From Symsagittifera roscoffensis (taxonomy: Eukaryota > Xenacoelomorpha > Acoela > Convolutidae), in contig NC_087066.1 of NCBI RefSeq assembly GCF_963678635.1, forward strand, positions 17,913,275-17,977,274: DNA of 64,000 bases. The letters run 5' to 3'. Below the pieces are notes generated by a model. It made no database searches. It was given only the letters and a program-made list of their open reading frames with translations, and had not been told where the DNA came from. Every line of letters begins with the position of its first letter. Position 1 is the stretch's first letter. A program made the position numbers and the translations under genes. Positions 32,615 to 44,511 of the stretch are shown in pieces.

Positions 32615-32959
32615 CCTAGAAATGCTGAGAGTTCATTTTTTTATTTAAAAACTGAAAAAATTGATTGGTGAAATATCTTGTTGTGTCAGATTTCTAATTT
32701 TGTGTAGGCTTTTTGTGTGTTTATAAATATTGAATTGAAAATTTTGTTGCTTGTTCTATAAATTGCGTTATAATTTAAAGTGCGTTATTAGTTGTGAGTG
32801 GAGTTATTCTTAAGCAGTCTCTTTGTACTGAAATGGCTTTAATTTCTGCATTTATAATTAAATTTTGGATATTGAAAAATAATACATGAGACCCACAATC
32901 TGTTTCATTTGCTAACTTGTTTCGTCGATGGTTTGTGGTCTAAACATTTTTCTCGCTGG

Positions 32960-33540
32960 TGAAAATAGATCTAAATTGAATTGAAAAAATCTATAGTGAA
33001 CCATGCTTGGGTTGTTTTCAGTTCAGTTTTAGTTTGTTGTGGTAATTCAATGGCAGTGAATGTTCCACGAATCGAGTCTAAAAATCGTGAACAAAAATTA
33101 ACCTCTAGTCTTACTATTGCCAGTCGAGATGTTTGTAGTGGAGTTACATAAAATGTTCCATTTGTTTCTAACATGTAAACATAAAGATAAATAATGGAAA
33201 AAACATCATTTGAGAAAATTTAGTTTGCTCTTTGTGAGTTTTGATGATGAATATTTTGTTGTTTTCCATAAAAAATTTTGAAAAACCTGATTCTGTATCA
33301 TTTGTTTGTTTCGGTGTGATCTTTGGTGTGATGATTGTGGTGGTAGGATTTCAAGAGTGAAAATGCCGTAATCTGAAGTAATATTGATGATGCCTGGTAG
33401 ATAAATGCCGAGTAATTGTCTTCCGATTCTTACAAGGAAATTCTTGTTTACATGGACTATTTCCTTCTGGAATAAAGTTATGATTAGATTGTGACAAAAT
33501 TGTACTTGTCCTCTAGCAAGATTGCATTGTGAATTTTTAA
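32960..33540 (-). pseudogene. gag-like fragment of E2
   Basis: It is homologous to E1 4290-4860 in nucleotide order and in translation. The frame at 32,971-33,174 (67 codons) contains L-Q-T-S-R and S-R-F-L-D-S-I, of which T-S-R and S-R-F-L-D-S-I recur in E1. No known motif. The position after the leader suggests gag. Confidence 0.45.
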
Positions 33541-33599
33541 CGAAGGGGAGGATAGAATAAACTAAACTTTTATGGAGTTTTTTTGTTTGTTGTTTCCTA

Positions 33600-35000
33600 A
33601 ATTATCTCTTCAGATAAGTGTTAGAGTGATTGATGCACAATCCAAGTGTTAGACTTTTATTTCCTAAACTGTTAGTCTTAACAATTTTTTTGAGGTTATC
33701 TCAATCCTGGGGGTTAATTTGTCGTGAAAAGATTGGTTGGAGGGACAGTAAATCGATTCGTTAGAATGATTTTATACTTTCTTGAGCGGTTAAGTTAGTC
33801 CTAATGGTTTTCACGGAATCTGACTCAATAATTTTTACTTTCGGAAAAACCTTATCTTACCTAGTTGGGGTTTCGATTTGTGATCAAGGTTTGGGGAACA
33901 ATAAATCAAGTAACAAGGTTCAGCTATAATCAGAACACAAGTATTTTGTTAGATACTGTTTTATTTCTTGCCAGTTTTAAGATTCGTTTTAGCTTTGGTC
34001 AATAAAATGGAGGGCTCAAGTGAAGAATGAGTAACCGAAATTCTTCGCTGTTTTAACTAATAAAAACGGTTAGTTTTTTGAAAAAAAATTCAATTAATCT
34101 TGCGTTTTTTGTAGGGGTTGGAGAATTAATCGAGGTTGGGGTAGTTAGATACTAGTTTTAAGAGGTGGGGTAAAAATTGTTTAATTGATCGAAGGAAAGA
34201 GTTGTTGATCAAATATTTAAAGTGATTTAAAAAGGAAATTAAATTTAATTTTTAAAGCTCTCAGGATGACTTTGATGATCCGCTGAAAAAAAAAATTTAT
34301 TTTGAATTGAAACAACGATAAAGAATTGAACAAGAATTAAATTAAACATTATAATTTTAAGAAAGCTTGTTATTTATTTTTTAAATGAGATTAGTTTCTT
34401 GGATGATTATGAGCTATGTTTTAGAGAAAGAAACAAAGAAGCATAGTTAAAGAAATTAGAAGTACCCGAGAAGCAAGGAACTTTTTGTTTTTGATAAAAC
34501 TGTTATAAATAGATTTAGTAATTAACTTTTTGGATTTTTTATTCTTTCAAATTCAAAATTTCAAGGTTTTTGATGTTTGATTCAAATAAACGACTGATCG
34601 AAATCATTTTGATATTTATACAATTATTCATTATAAATCAATGAGACATATATAGCTTGGGACTCAATCTTACTACTCCAAGTGTTGTAATTCAAATTAG
34701 TGAATGAAAATGTACTACATTGATGATTTTAACTAGAGATAATCGTTGCAGTCTGCTTTTTTGTTTCACGATGTAAAAATTCGTTCTGCTGCTCAGGTTA
34801 GGACCTGGTGTGAGATTGATTACTGCTGGAACTGATTAGACTTATTGAAACGTAGAAGGAGGCTAATTAGGTTTTGAATGTTTTCGATCTGATCGTGGTG
34901 TTTTCGAACACGTGGTGGAAAACGTGGTGTTTTCGGTCTTGTTTCTATTTTGTAATTGCTAAATGTAAAAGTGTAGAGGTCTGACCGAGACTCTTGGTTG
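33600..35000 (-). other. Leader of E2
   Basis: Reverse complement of E1 2510-3840 in the same landmark order. No long frame. Confidence 0.6.
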
Positions 35001-35007
35001 CAGCAGA

Positions 35008-35431
35008 TGAAATTAGGTGCGGGCTGGCTCACTCATATCGGATGAGCTACACGGAGTAATTTCGGACGGAGTAATTTCGGATGAGTTACACGGTCTGTTC
35101 GTCACGCTACCTTATTTTCGGCCAGATAGATTCGTACCACTTCCTATTCTAATACCATTCCTAATTTTCTACTTATGTCTCCTAGTTTCTATAGATCTAG
35201 TGTATCGTGGTATTTGCGGTGCTTGATATCAAGAACTGTTCTAAGAAGAGCAACTGTTTGCTAAGTTAAATTTATTCAGTTCTGGCTGAAACTATAAATA
35301 GTCTCAGCCTTACAAACTATTGCAAGTGTTAGTTATGGATCATGATTGGTTAGTTCTAAGTATTTTACAGAGATTGTTTATCAAAAATATAATAGGATAT
35401 AAAAAACACTTGTTTTGAACTGGCCCAATAG
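35008..35431 (-). repeat. 5' LTR of E2
   Basis: Reverse complement of the family LTR. It has a small internal duplication near its sense 3' end (plus-strand 35,037-35,095, with 'ggatgag', 'tacacgg' and 'agtaatttcgga' repeated). Confidence 0.75.
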
Positions 35432-36560
35432 TGATTTAAAATTCAGCTAATACAAATTTTTTACTGAGTGCCTTGCTTCTGCTTTGTTTGTTTTACTGTC
35501 TCTCTTAATTGCCTATTAGGTTCAGTCTGAATCACTGTCTAAACAAGTGCGTATTAAGTTCACTGTCTGGATCAGACCCGTCACCTTGTCATTCATCCTG
35601 ATATATAATTATTTACTCAGTCTGGAAACCCGCTGAAAATTTTTAATCTGCTTTGTTCGAAACTGCTTTTTGCTCGACTCACTTACTAACTAGTTAGAGG
35701 CTACTTTTCAACCTAGAAAACCAAAATCTGCAAGCCTCAGGTTTTCTTATTTCGATAAAATTTCAGTTTCAATCTCATCACTTTATCAAATTTTTAAAAT
35801 GAGAGTTTCGAAAAATGATGAATTTAATTGAGAAAAAAATAAGGAAGAAAAACTAGCGCTGAAAAAAGAGGCAATGAACTTTAAGATCCAACTTCTTTTG
35901 TTTGATATTGTTGTCGCCTTCTTTGCTATCAAGTTACCTGTCCTTGTTTGGTTTTCCGTTTTTCTTCTTCAAACTTTGAAACTCAAATTTTCTGAATATA
36001 TTTTTGTAGTTTTTGAGAGTAGTTTCTTACAAATGGGATTCTTACAAAAAGAGCCGAACTTCTACCCAGAGTGAGAAATTCATTGTCGTAAGAAACTCTG
36101 ACTCTTAGTAGTGAAGCGTTTTTTGAACTGCATACAGACTGATTTTTTATACGAGGCCATTAAAATGCCGGAAAATTATTTCTTTTTCAGAGCTCAAATC
36201 ACGAACAAAAACATTGTTTTCACCCTAAAATTTGTCAAATCATAGCTTTGGAGACAAAGAAGTTACAACTGATAAAAAAATAATTGTCTTAATTCTAGAG
36301 GTTTTCTTTTAAAGCAGTTAAGGCCTTCGAAAAACGAAAAAGTTTCATTAAAAAAATCGAACTGAAAATCAGGTAATAAATGAAAACCTAAGGGTCAAAA
36401 CTCAAAAAGGAAAAACAAAAACAAATTTATTGAAATTGTAAAACTTTTCAATGAATGTGAATACTATTATAAGTGTTGCCAAACTGAAAAAAAAAAACAA
36501 ATAAAAACAACCAAATACAGAATATCCGAACCAGGGGAGATTTTGAAAGAAGAAAACATC
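35432..36560. other. Unassigned AT-rich sequence
   Basis: Only short chance frames, including a 66-codon hydrophobic one at 35,874-36,074 with no recognisable motif. No repeat relationship to the rest of the window was found. Confidence 0.4.
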
Positions 36561-36689
36561 AAACTCGGACACACGGAGGCAGGGGCGAGTTTAGGGGGGG
36601 GAGGGGGGGAATTTCTTCTTTTCTCAGGGATTGGACCCCATGCCGACCCAAAGGATCCCCCCTTTGATACTTTTTCAGAAATCCATTTT

Positions 36690-37085
36690 TGGCCGACCGA
36701 CCCTAAAATTTTTCTAAAGGCGCCTTAGGCGCCAATACATACTAACTTTGAGGGGGATCGCGCGCCAAAAAAAACGCGATTTTTTTGTCAAAGTTTTTCA
36801 AAAAGTGCCCAAAAACGGCTTTTTTGACTATTTTTTTTTAATTTAGCCAACAGTGAGCTCGAAAAATCAAAGAAAAGACACAAATTTGAATTGAAATTTG
36901 AAATGCAAATTCAAAATCCGCCCCCTCCCCCTCGAGAAAATCCTAGATCCGCCCCTGCAACCAACTCTAAACTTTTTCTTAAGGCGCCGTAGGCGCCAAT
37001 ATATACTAACTTTGAGAAGCGCGCGCCAAAAACGCGATTTTTTTTTGTCAACATTTTCCAAAAAGTGCCCAAAAAACGGCCAAAA
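36690..37085. repeat. GC-rich dispersed repeat, two copies
   Basis: A ~120-bp unit occurs at about 36,700-36,823 and 36,964-37,080, and in reverse at 21,230-21,330. Each unit has paired GGCGCC hexamers three or so bases apart, a cgcgcgccaaaa block, and a 'caaaaagtgcc' end. It stands out against the AT-rich background. The flanks (36,580-36,620 and 37,140-37,165) have G- and C-runs. Confidence 0.8.
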
Positions 37086-37160
37086 GAACGTCTTTTTAGA
37101 GCTTAAGGATAGCTAGGAACATCCATCGATCTATAAAAAAAGCCGCCCCCCGCCCCCACA

Positions 37161-37971
37161 AAATTTCCGCCGGGTTTTAAGAAGGTACTACTCAACCAGC
37201 GTTCCAGGCATTAAGACTCTGCTTTTGTGACTTTGGCCCATTTTTGGGGGTGAAAAACAAACAATAAGAGGTTTTGTCAAGGCCCGGAACAACGTCAGAC
37301 AGCAGATCAGTACTGTTTGAGTCTTAAAATTGATGCAATCAAATACACAGAACTGAATCAATCTAACATCATTCTGATCAATCTAAGTTCACATTTGAAA
37401 CTTGAATTGGTTGTGCAGTACTGATCATCAATCAATGCGAGTTACATTGTCAAAGTTTTAACGTATAACGACAAAAAACGAACAATAATCTAAGAGGGTT
37501 CTCAGATATACCTTATGATAGAGTTGTACGCTTTTGAAATGAAATAGGTGCTTTATAGTAAGTTTAATTTGAAACGTTTCTGGGGTGGATAAAACAAGGT
37601 TGTTCTGGGAGAACAAGTCGATATTCGAGTCTGAGGAGGAAACTGCTTCGCTCAGTTTGTTTAGCAAACACTATTTTTGGTTACTGCAACTGTTGACGTA
37701 CTGCGATTTTAATCACCGATTTTTTTTCAAATCAGTTACAGATGCAATGTACGGAGACTCATGCAGTATACACTTGGAAATCATAATAATCATAATAAAT
37801 TGTTTGCAAATTAGATTCCATTCATTGTAAAAGTTACTACATTTACAACCAAACAAAATCTCATTGCGAGAACGCCGTGGAACTATGCAGCCCGTTTCAG
37901 GCGCCTCTGACCCTGTTATGACTTCTGTTATTTTTTAATATCGATAGTTAATCAAGAGATAAAAAAAGATT
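37161..37971. other. Unassigned sequence
   Basis: Small overlapping frames on both strands (37,458-37,830) have no recognisable features. It could include the 3' flank of the LINE that follows on the minus strand. Confidence 0.4.
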
Positions 37972-38304
37972 TTATGATTTAAAAAGGAAAAAAAATTGAA
38001 GCGAAAAAGAGGAAAATTTCAGCAGTATACCTACTCCTGACGGCAAATCTTTTTTAAAAATTCTACTCAAAAATGAGTTTAAACAGTTGATAATTTCCTT
38101 GAATAAATTGTCCAAAAACTCATGGTTGAAGATTTGTAATTGATATTGTGTGCAGCTCTGAATCTTAGTTACAAAATCTGGGTAGTATTTTAGAACAAAG
38201 TTGAAAAGTTTTCTAATTCTAACTTTTACAGAAGTTTTTTGATTACCCTTTGATTGCACAGGTATCTGCCTAGCTAAAACTCTCTTAATCAAAATTGTAT
38301 TCAA
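37972..38304 (-). pseudogene. LINE ORF2 C-terminal remnant
   Basis: A 110-codon frame just downstream of the thumb region, separated by a frameshift at about 38,310-38,390. It is basic at first, then Phe/Leu-rich. It is assigned by position; the last part may be flanking sequence. Confidence 0.45.
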
Positions 38305-38390
38305 TTTTTTTCTCAGTTACAGCTTCCTGGACAATGGCCGATATGCACTGTTTTCTCAAAACCTTACATAGTAACTTTAATAATTCATAG

Positions 38391-39576
38391 TTATGTAATT
38401 CCTTTACGAAGTCTATTTTGTCTCAGTTCTTCGATGCTATCGTTTCTTCTCTTAAAATAAATAAATTTTATAAGCCGTTTAATCTTAAGTTCAATTGTTT
38501 CTAATTTCGTTTTGTCTGTTGACGCATAAGCCAAACCCCCGTGCTGTAAAATGGGTTTCACAAAAGCGTTGTAAGCTTTCAATAGTTGATCTTTACCTAC
38601 AACTTTCCTCAACCTGTGATACATCCCACAAAACCTCGACAATCTATTTTCGATTTTTGTATTAAGATCAGTCAAGGAAAGTTTAGAGTCATTTTGAATA
38701 TCTAAGTATGGGAACGATTGTTTTTCTTTAAAAATTGTTCCATTCATTTTGACATCTGATTTACCGCTGCTCTTCTTAGATAGTACCATTGTTTTTGTTT
38801 TATCTTCATTAAAGGTCAGCTTGTTGTTTATAGCCAACTTGCTGTTTTGTCCAACGCTTCTTGGTGTTTACCGGTTAAGTCACTGTTTCTAGCTGTTGTT
38901 TTTATGACAGTGTTGTCTGCATATGAAATCAGATTGTTTTCATAATTTTGATTTAGCTCAATATCATTTATATAAATGATGAAAAGAAGCGAGCCGAGTA
39001 TGGATCCCTGTGGTACTCCATAATTCACATTTTTATTTTGAGAGCGTTTGGTTTTAGTGGCAACGTATTGTTGTCAGTTTATTAAATAAGATTTTAGAAG
39101 ATCAAAAACAGGTCCCCGAAAACCATATGCGTCACATTTCTCAAATAAAAGAATGTGGTCAACCGTATCAAAGGCTTTCTTGAGGTCAATGAATGTGCAC
39201 TGTGTCTTCGTGGTATTAGAATCCCAATCTTGACGCATTTCTTCTATTAGGGTTATCAAAGCATCATTTGTACTCCTTTTTGATCTGAGCCCAAACTGGC
39301 AATTTCGTAGTAACTGATACTTAGTGAGATACTGGTTCATTCTGTTATATATGACTCGCTCGAAAATTTACCTACAACTGATAAAAGAGAAATTGGCCTG
39401 TAAATTGATGAATCTAGATCATTGCCTTCTTTGAAGAGAGGTTTAACTTTGGCAATTTTAAAACTGTCTGGAAACATTTGTCTATTTAAACATTTTTGTA
39501 AAAAGTTTTGTGAAAACTGGAAGCAAAACGGGACAAATTTTTTCAAGTAATAGTGATTAAGTCCATATGTAAACAA
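38391..39576 (-). pseudogene. LINE reverse transcriptase remnant (YADN active site)
   Basis: Pieces in order: 39,337-39,576 with Y-R-P-I-S-L-L-S (RT motif 1 region); 39,074-39,340 with F-I-D-L-K-K-A-F-D-T-V-D-H (motif A, first Asp kept); 38,828-39,028 with G-V-P-Q-G-S-I-L-G and Y-A-D-N (motif C, where the second Asp is Asn at codon 38,912-38,914); 38,391-38,837 with K-T-K-T-M and the thumb region. Frame changes occur at each joint. Loss of the second Asp of Y-A-D-D would abolish polymerisation. Confidence 0.85.
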
Positions 39577-40098
39577 ACTAAACTTGGTTTTTAGTGATTC
39601 GACTATATTTGATATTTATTTTTGCGATATATCAGTTAAAAACATTGCGTTAATTTGCTTTCTGACTCTTATCTCTTTTAATTCCTCCCCAATTTTTCTC
39701 CAATATTTGCGAAGGAGTCGTAAAACTCATCGACATTTATGTTTTTTTCTTCCTTGTCGTTGTTTTTGGTAGCACATGTTAGGTCATTATACAGACGACG
39801 GAAAAATTCTCTACTGTTGTTAATGGATTCCAATCGTAATTTGTTTTGATAAATTGCTTTTTTTTCTGACTCAGCGTTTTGCGAACTAATTTGCTTTGAG
39901 ATTAAAATTTACATCTGGCTTTAGTGGTTCCAGTTTTTGAAAAAAGTTTGATAAACCATTGCTTTTTCGATGCTGCATTTTTCAATTCATTATCAACCCA
40001 GTGCTTCGAAGTTTTTCTATTTGATGTTTTTTCTGGTAAAAAAGATTCAATGTTACTTCTGAGCTTTTCATCCAACAACAAAAAAAGCTCATTGCAAT

Positions 40099-40875
40099 TT
40101 AATTGGCTAATTTTTGTTTCAACTTCAAAGAATTTTTTTCATTTAAAGACTCATTTAGTTCTTTCAGAAAAGATTTCGATTCAAATTTGTACCATGGTCG
40201 GGTTTTGGTAATAAAAGGTTCATTTTTGCATGTTTGTGATGTTGCGTTCGGAATTACTCTATAATGATCAGTTACCGATGTTTTGAAGATGGTTACTGGT
40301 TTGTTTACATTGAAAAAAAACAGATCTATACACGACTTACTGGTCTTAGTTTCTCTGGTTGCTTGATTTCCATTTTGTAGGAAAAGGTCATTTCCATTTA
40401 ATATACTTATAAGTTCAGAGAGTCGTTTACTCTTTCTTAAAACATTAAAGTTAAAGTCACCACAAAATAAATGATGTATAGATAGTGCTACTATAAAATC
40501 ATCCAAAACCTTTTGTAGTATAAGGAGTGTCTGAGTTTTTACCGCGCTAGAAGGAATATAAACACACATTTTAATAGTATTTTTTGATTTTCATTTGTAA
40601 TTTTGACGCTTAATAATTGAATGTTGTTACAACTTGTTCTTTTTTGTAATTTCATAATTTATTCCACATTTTATATATAAGCAGACGCCTCCTCCCCTAC
40701 GCTTACGAGAACTTTCAATGAGAAGTTGATATTCGTTTATTTTGAAAATATCGAAATTCTGGTTTGGTGAAAGCCAGGTTTCGTTGCAACTTATAGTGCT
40801 AGGCAAATAATTTAATTGAGTTACGCTAACTTGAAATTCGTGGTTCTCATTTTTTCGTGATTCCTGCCAAAACAT
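40099..40875 (-). pseudogene. LINE endonuclease domain remnant
   Basis: Two frames. The upstream one (40,627-40,875) has N-E-T-W-L and R-G-G-G-V-C-L-Y, typical of the N-terminal half of APE-type LINE endonucleases. The second (40,099-40,569, 156 codons) has C-G-D-F-N-F-N and S-V-T-D-H-Y, the last matching the catalytic S-D-H region (D-H retained). The enzyme nicks target DNA to prime reverse transcription. A break near 40,570-40,630 separates the halves. Confidence 0.75.
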
Positions 40876-40880
40876 CTTGT

Positions 40881-42602
40881 TGATCTACATCCATGATAGA
40901 TAATCCGTCAAATAAAAATTTGAAAAATAATCATAATAAATGTAACTTGGATAACAAAAATTAGGAGAGTTATTAATTGAATAAAATCAATCAGAAGAAA
41001 TTTTGAAAGATTTAAACTCAATTAATTTTAATCAAATCGAACTCAGGGTTTTTAATAATCAATTACTTTATCAATGTCAAGTTTTGGGATTGTTTTTAAA
41101 CGAAAGTTTTGGCCAGAAAGAGAATTCGCAAGAGTTTTTATTTTATTTCAAGTTTCATTTCAAATTTCAATTCAAATTTGTCTTTTCTTTCTCGAGGTCA
41201 ACCGACTGTTCGCTCTTTCGCGTTCTTTTTTCGGAATTTACTGAAACACTCCTGAAGCCGTACTAATTTGTCCTTTGTTACCAACTGAAATTTCGAACGC
41301 TTATAATCTGCGAATAAAAATTCTCTCAAAATGGTTTGAAACTTCGGTCCGTAATTTCAGTCTGGTTCTTTTTTTGCTCTTTCAGCCGGAAAACATTATT
41401 AGTGAAACTGACTGGAAACTAACCAGTTCTTGGTTGTTGATCATTTTTTGGATATGAAACAAGGCAATTGCATGCAGAATTATTCAAATCTAATCGGATT
41501 CTACCGGCAATTTAATAACTTTTTCCTTTTGAGAACACATGCATTTTATGCAGTTGTTGAGGAAATAATTGATCATAAAAGAACATTCATAGGTCACATT
41601 AATTTTTAAAGTTTTTTTCTATCTTAAGCGTTTAAATTTTTATCTGGCCTCATTTTGTCCCAGAAAAAGCTTACATTTGATCTTTGCAAATCTGTTCCAT
41701 AGAAATCTGATACACAAGCTCTCGGTCATTTGCAAGAGCGTTTGAAGACTTAATTGCACTGGAAAACATTTTTTTTCGATATTGCTATCAAGATTGAGCC
41801 ATAACCCAGAGCAAATAGGCTGGTCAAATTTCCTAAAAATAACCAAAAAAAAACAACCAAAAAAAAAACCAAAAAAATAACCCTTTGAAGCCTAAATAAA
41901 AAAAATTTCTACCTCAATCCATCACTAGCAGTTTGAAACTAAGTTTTGATAAGATCAATTGCTTTTTTGAGGCAGGTCTAGGTTTAATCTAGACGAAACA
42001 TCGTTTCGAGTGAGTGGAACTTGTATTTGAAAATTAGCGTCAAGTAAATTTTGCTTGCAAGCTTAGGAGTAAAAAAACATGGTTCTAAACATCTTTAATT
42101 CTCACAACTGATCGTCACACTCTTTCTTATATCTTTTCCTAAATGTCTCTATCAGATGTCAAGGTCAAAAATCTCACATTCTTCCGGGCCTCACTCGGGT
42201 TGTAGTAACCAGAATGTAAATTTTTTATGAATGTTTATTAGACATTGCCTGATTTTTACTATCAAAGACTTTTTCATCCTTGAAAGAGTTTTTAAAATAA
42301 TAAACGTTTAAATAACTTAGTGAACGGGTTTTTTTCTGCCTTTTTGAATTTTGTAAAGTTTAACAGCTATAAATCTTTCTTTTTTCTGTTGCTTCTTCCA
42401 CGCGGCTCCTAGTTTTTTTTTGGTGTTCGGAATCAGATACGTCCATGCATGCGTAATTTGGGTGAAGTTCTACTTGTACTCGGTGCTGTTGTGTCGCTAC
42501 GTTTCAATAACCATTAAAAGTTTAAAAGTGTGCAGTACCTCATTACATCTAATAAGGCATCTCCATTCTTGCATCTCCATTCTGTATCTTTCCATTTTTT
42601 AT
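40881..42602. other. Unassigned AT-rich sequence with an A-rich simple repeat
   Basis: Short frames only (for example 41,003-41,266 and 41,275-41,457). A simple repeat of A-runs punctuated by CC and AC occupies about 41,838-41,882. A stretch at 41,130-41,200 resembles 36,868-36,920 in reverse (runs of 'aatttgaattgaaatttgaaa'). Confidence 0.4.
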
Positions 42603-42878
42603 GTTATTACTGCCACATAAACCTTTAAAGGCATTCGGAACATTCAGGGCTTCGCCCTGATACGAGCAGCCTTGTTTATCTTCGTCACAATCATAATGGG
42701 TGACTCAATTATCTTGTGGCGCAGTTTTGGTAGGTTTTAAGAGATGCTGGTTGTTTTGAGAAAGGAGAGAAACATAAGAAATTTTGTTTACAAAACAAGA
42801 CAAGGATGCTCGTATCAGGGCAAAGCCCTGAAAATTCCGACTGCCTTTTAACGTTTATGGAGCAGTAATAACATAAAC
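42603..42878. repeat. Foldback: inverted ~75-bp arms of family A ends
   Basis: 42,603-42,676 is an imperfect reverse complement of about 42,793-42,878. Both arms contain the hairpin CAGGGC-TTC-GCCCTG (or its near complement) and the block ttactgc-cataaac. The right arm is the end of a full minus-strand family A copy; the left arm is only that end. The 115-bp spacer is unique. Confidence 0.8.
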
Positions 42879-43312
42879 AACATAAAAAAATTAAATGAAA
42901 TATAATCATAAAACGAAAAACTTTTCTAAAATTTGAAAATTTTTCTATGAAAATCATCACCCACCCCACACGCCATATAAAGTACAAATAAGCTTCTTTC
43001 AACCCAATTTGGAACGCTTTCTGAGACGGACTAAATCTCCGCTTACGCGTTAATAGCGCGAATTATATCGCGCGTTAATTGTCCCAAATTGGTCAAAATG
43101 GCAATCTTTAAACCCTCATAACTTTACGAAAAATAATCACAGGTGAAATATCTTTTCAAATTTAAGCTCAGGTCAACAATAGCTTTCGAATTATGTAAAA
43201 AAAAAATTCGTCAAAAATGGCTAGTTAAGAAGTCGAAATTTGTCTGAAGAAAAAAATACCCACCCTGAGCACAAATATTCCGTTACTTTCGTATCGAAAG
43301 TCGGAACAAAAA
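42793..43312 (-). repeat. Full family A copy (~520 bp)
   Basis: Reverse complement of the units at 45,165-46,207, and overlapping in sequence with 1-394. Ends: the hairpin-bearing tail at 42,793-42,880 and the ACTTTCG inverted repeat at about 43,284-43,305. Confidence 0.8.
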
Positions 43313-43313
43313 G

Positions 43314-43880
43314 TCATGAGAATAAAAAACCTGAGAAAAGCTTCGAAAAATATGTTTTTCCTTTTTTTTTCATTTGTGTAAACTTATGAGTGCAACAAAA
43401 GTGCTGGAGTTGTTCGATTTTTGATTTTTGGTTTTGTGCTTGGAATGACGTGATTTTTAATTTTTCAAATTTTGTTTTTTTTTTGTCCAAAATGGAAGGT
43501 TCTTTTTGTCCTAGAAGATGGAGATTATGTTGTGTTTTGTGTACCGGGGTGTAAATCAAAGGCTGGGTTAACTGAGATCTAAACACTCGAGGGAAGTGAC
43601 TATACATTTTTCCAATCCATTTTATAGGGTGAGGTGCAAGATTGTAAACTTTTATATCTATCAGCTACGCTAAATGAAAAACCGAAAAACTGTGGGTAGT
43701 TATATGTTGGTGATCGTATATTACTAGTGGAAGTTTTTGAAAAAAGAAAAATTCCTGATGGTTGAAGTTTTTCTGAGCTTAAAAACACCGGCTCGTCTTG
43801 ATTAAGTTTGATTCTCCACAATGGTAGGGTCTGATTTTCTAATAACGGGTTCCAGTGTATAGTGGCGCAGGTTAAATGAA
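43314..43880 (-). pseudogene. Unrecognised minus-strand coding-like frames
   Basis: Two frames (43,600 to about 43,880, then 43,314-43,607) overlap end to start and may be one protein broken by a single frameshift near 43,600. The first is open from above 43,821 and includes L-P-L-W-R-I-K-L; the second is lysine-rich at its end. No domain recognised. It lies between two family A copies, so it may be captured or transposon-derived sequence. Confidence 0.3.
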
Positions 43881-44031
43881 TTATCTCTGATTTGAGCTGA
43901 TGTTGGTGACGTTTTTACTAAATCATTTGGTTTTGAGTATGGTAGTGAGTTAATGAAGGGTCTTTGATCATTTGTTACTGGTTAGGAGATATTAATTGTT
44001 ATGTGTTATCCTGATATTCTTGGGGTGATTT

Positions 44032-44511
44032 ATTGTTCCGATTTTTGAAGAAAACGGAATATTTATGCTCGGTGTGGTTTTTTTTAATCAGTCAAATTTC
44101 GCCGATCGAAACAATAACTTTCAACAAAATTTTCATATACTCCATTGAAGACATTGACTTCCTGAGTTCAAATTTCAAAAAAATATATTTTACTTTAGAT
44201 TTTTCATGCGAAATTTTATGGGTTTAATTGCCAAATTGGACATATTCTGGACTAAATTATGTGCGCTTTGAAGAGTTTATCCATAATGCTGAGAGCGTAA
44301 CGCAAATTATTTATTCGTGGCGATTTATGGTCCCAAATTGAATTGAGGCTAGCAAATTCGTGGTATTAGTTTCGTACCACTCAAAAATGCACACTTTGAT
44401 ATTATCAAAAATTATAGGTTTTCAATAATTTTCCCCAAAAATTATTCGATATGAATTAAGGGACAGTTGGAACATTCAGGGCTCTGCCCTGATATACAAG
44501 CAGTCTTGTTT
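44032..44511 (+). repeat. Diverged family A copy
   Basis: Starts 'ttgttccgattttt' and ends with 'ggaacattcagggc', 'gccctgat' and 'agcagtcttg', matching both ends of the better copies; the interior is much changed. Confidence 0.6.

Larger units (their letters stand above)
28259..35431 (-). mobile_element. LTR retrotransposon E2 (E1 family), internally deleted
   Basis: Minus-strand element bounded by a 5' LTR at 35,008-35,431 and a 3' LTR at 28,259-28,662. Going 5' to 3': LTR, primer-site-like TGCTGCAACCA, leader (to about 33,600), a gag-like fragment (32,970-33,540), then directly block X, block Y and the 3' end. Zinc knuckle, protease, reverse transcriptase and integrase are all absent. Compared with E1 it carries about 2 kb of extra sequence (29.55-31.64 kb). 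The plus strand here is G/T-rich, the mirror of E1. Confidence 0.75.
37972..40880 (-). mobile_element. Broken LINE (non-LTR retrotransposon), Jockey/CR1-like
   Basis: Minus-strand remnants follow the order AP endonuclease (40,875-40,099), linker with stops, reverse transcriptase (39,576-38,828), thumb and C-terminal part (38,837-37,972). That order and the motif style place it with APE-type LINEs of the Jockey/CR1/L2 group; a finer call needs alignment. Several frameshifts and stops separate the pieces. A 5' untranslated region or first ORF is not recognised above 40,880. Confidence 0.85.

Noticed and set aside
36543-36728. 61-codon frame in a G-rich stretch
   Set aside because: Low-complexity and overlapping the GC-rich repeat.
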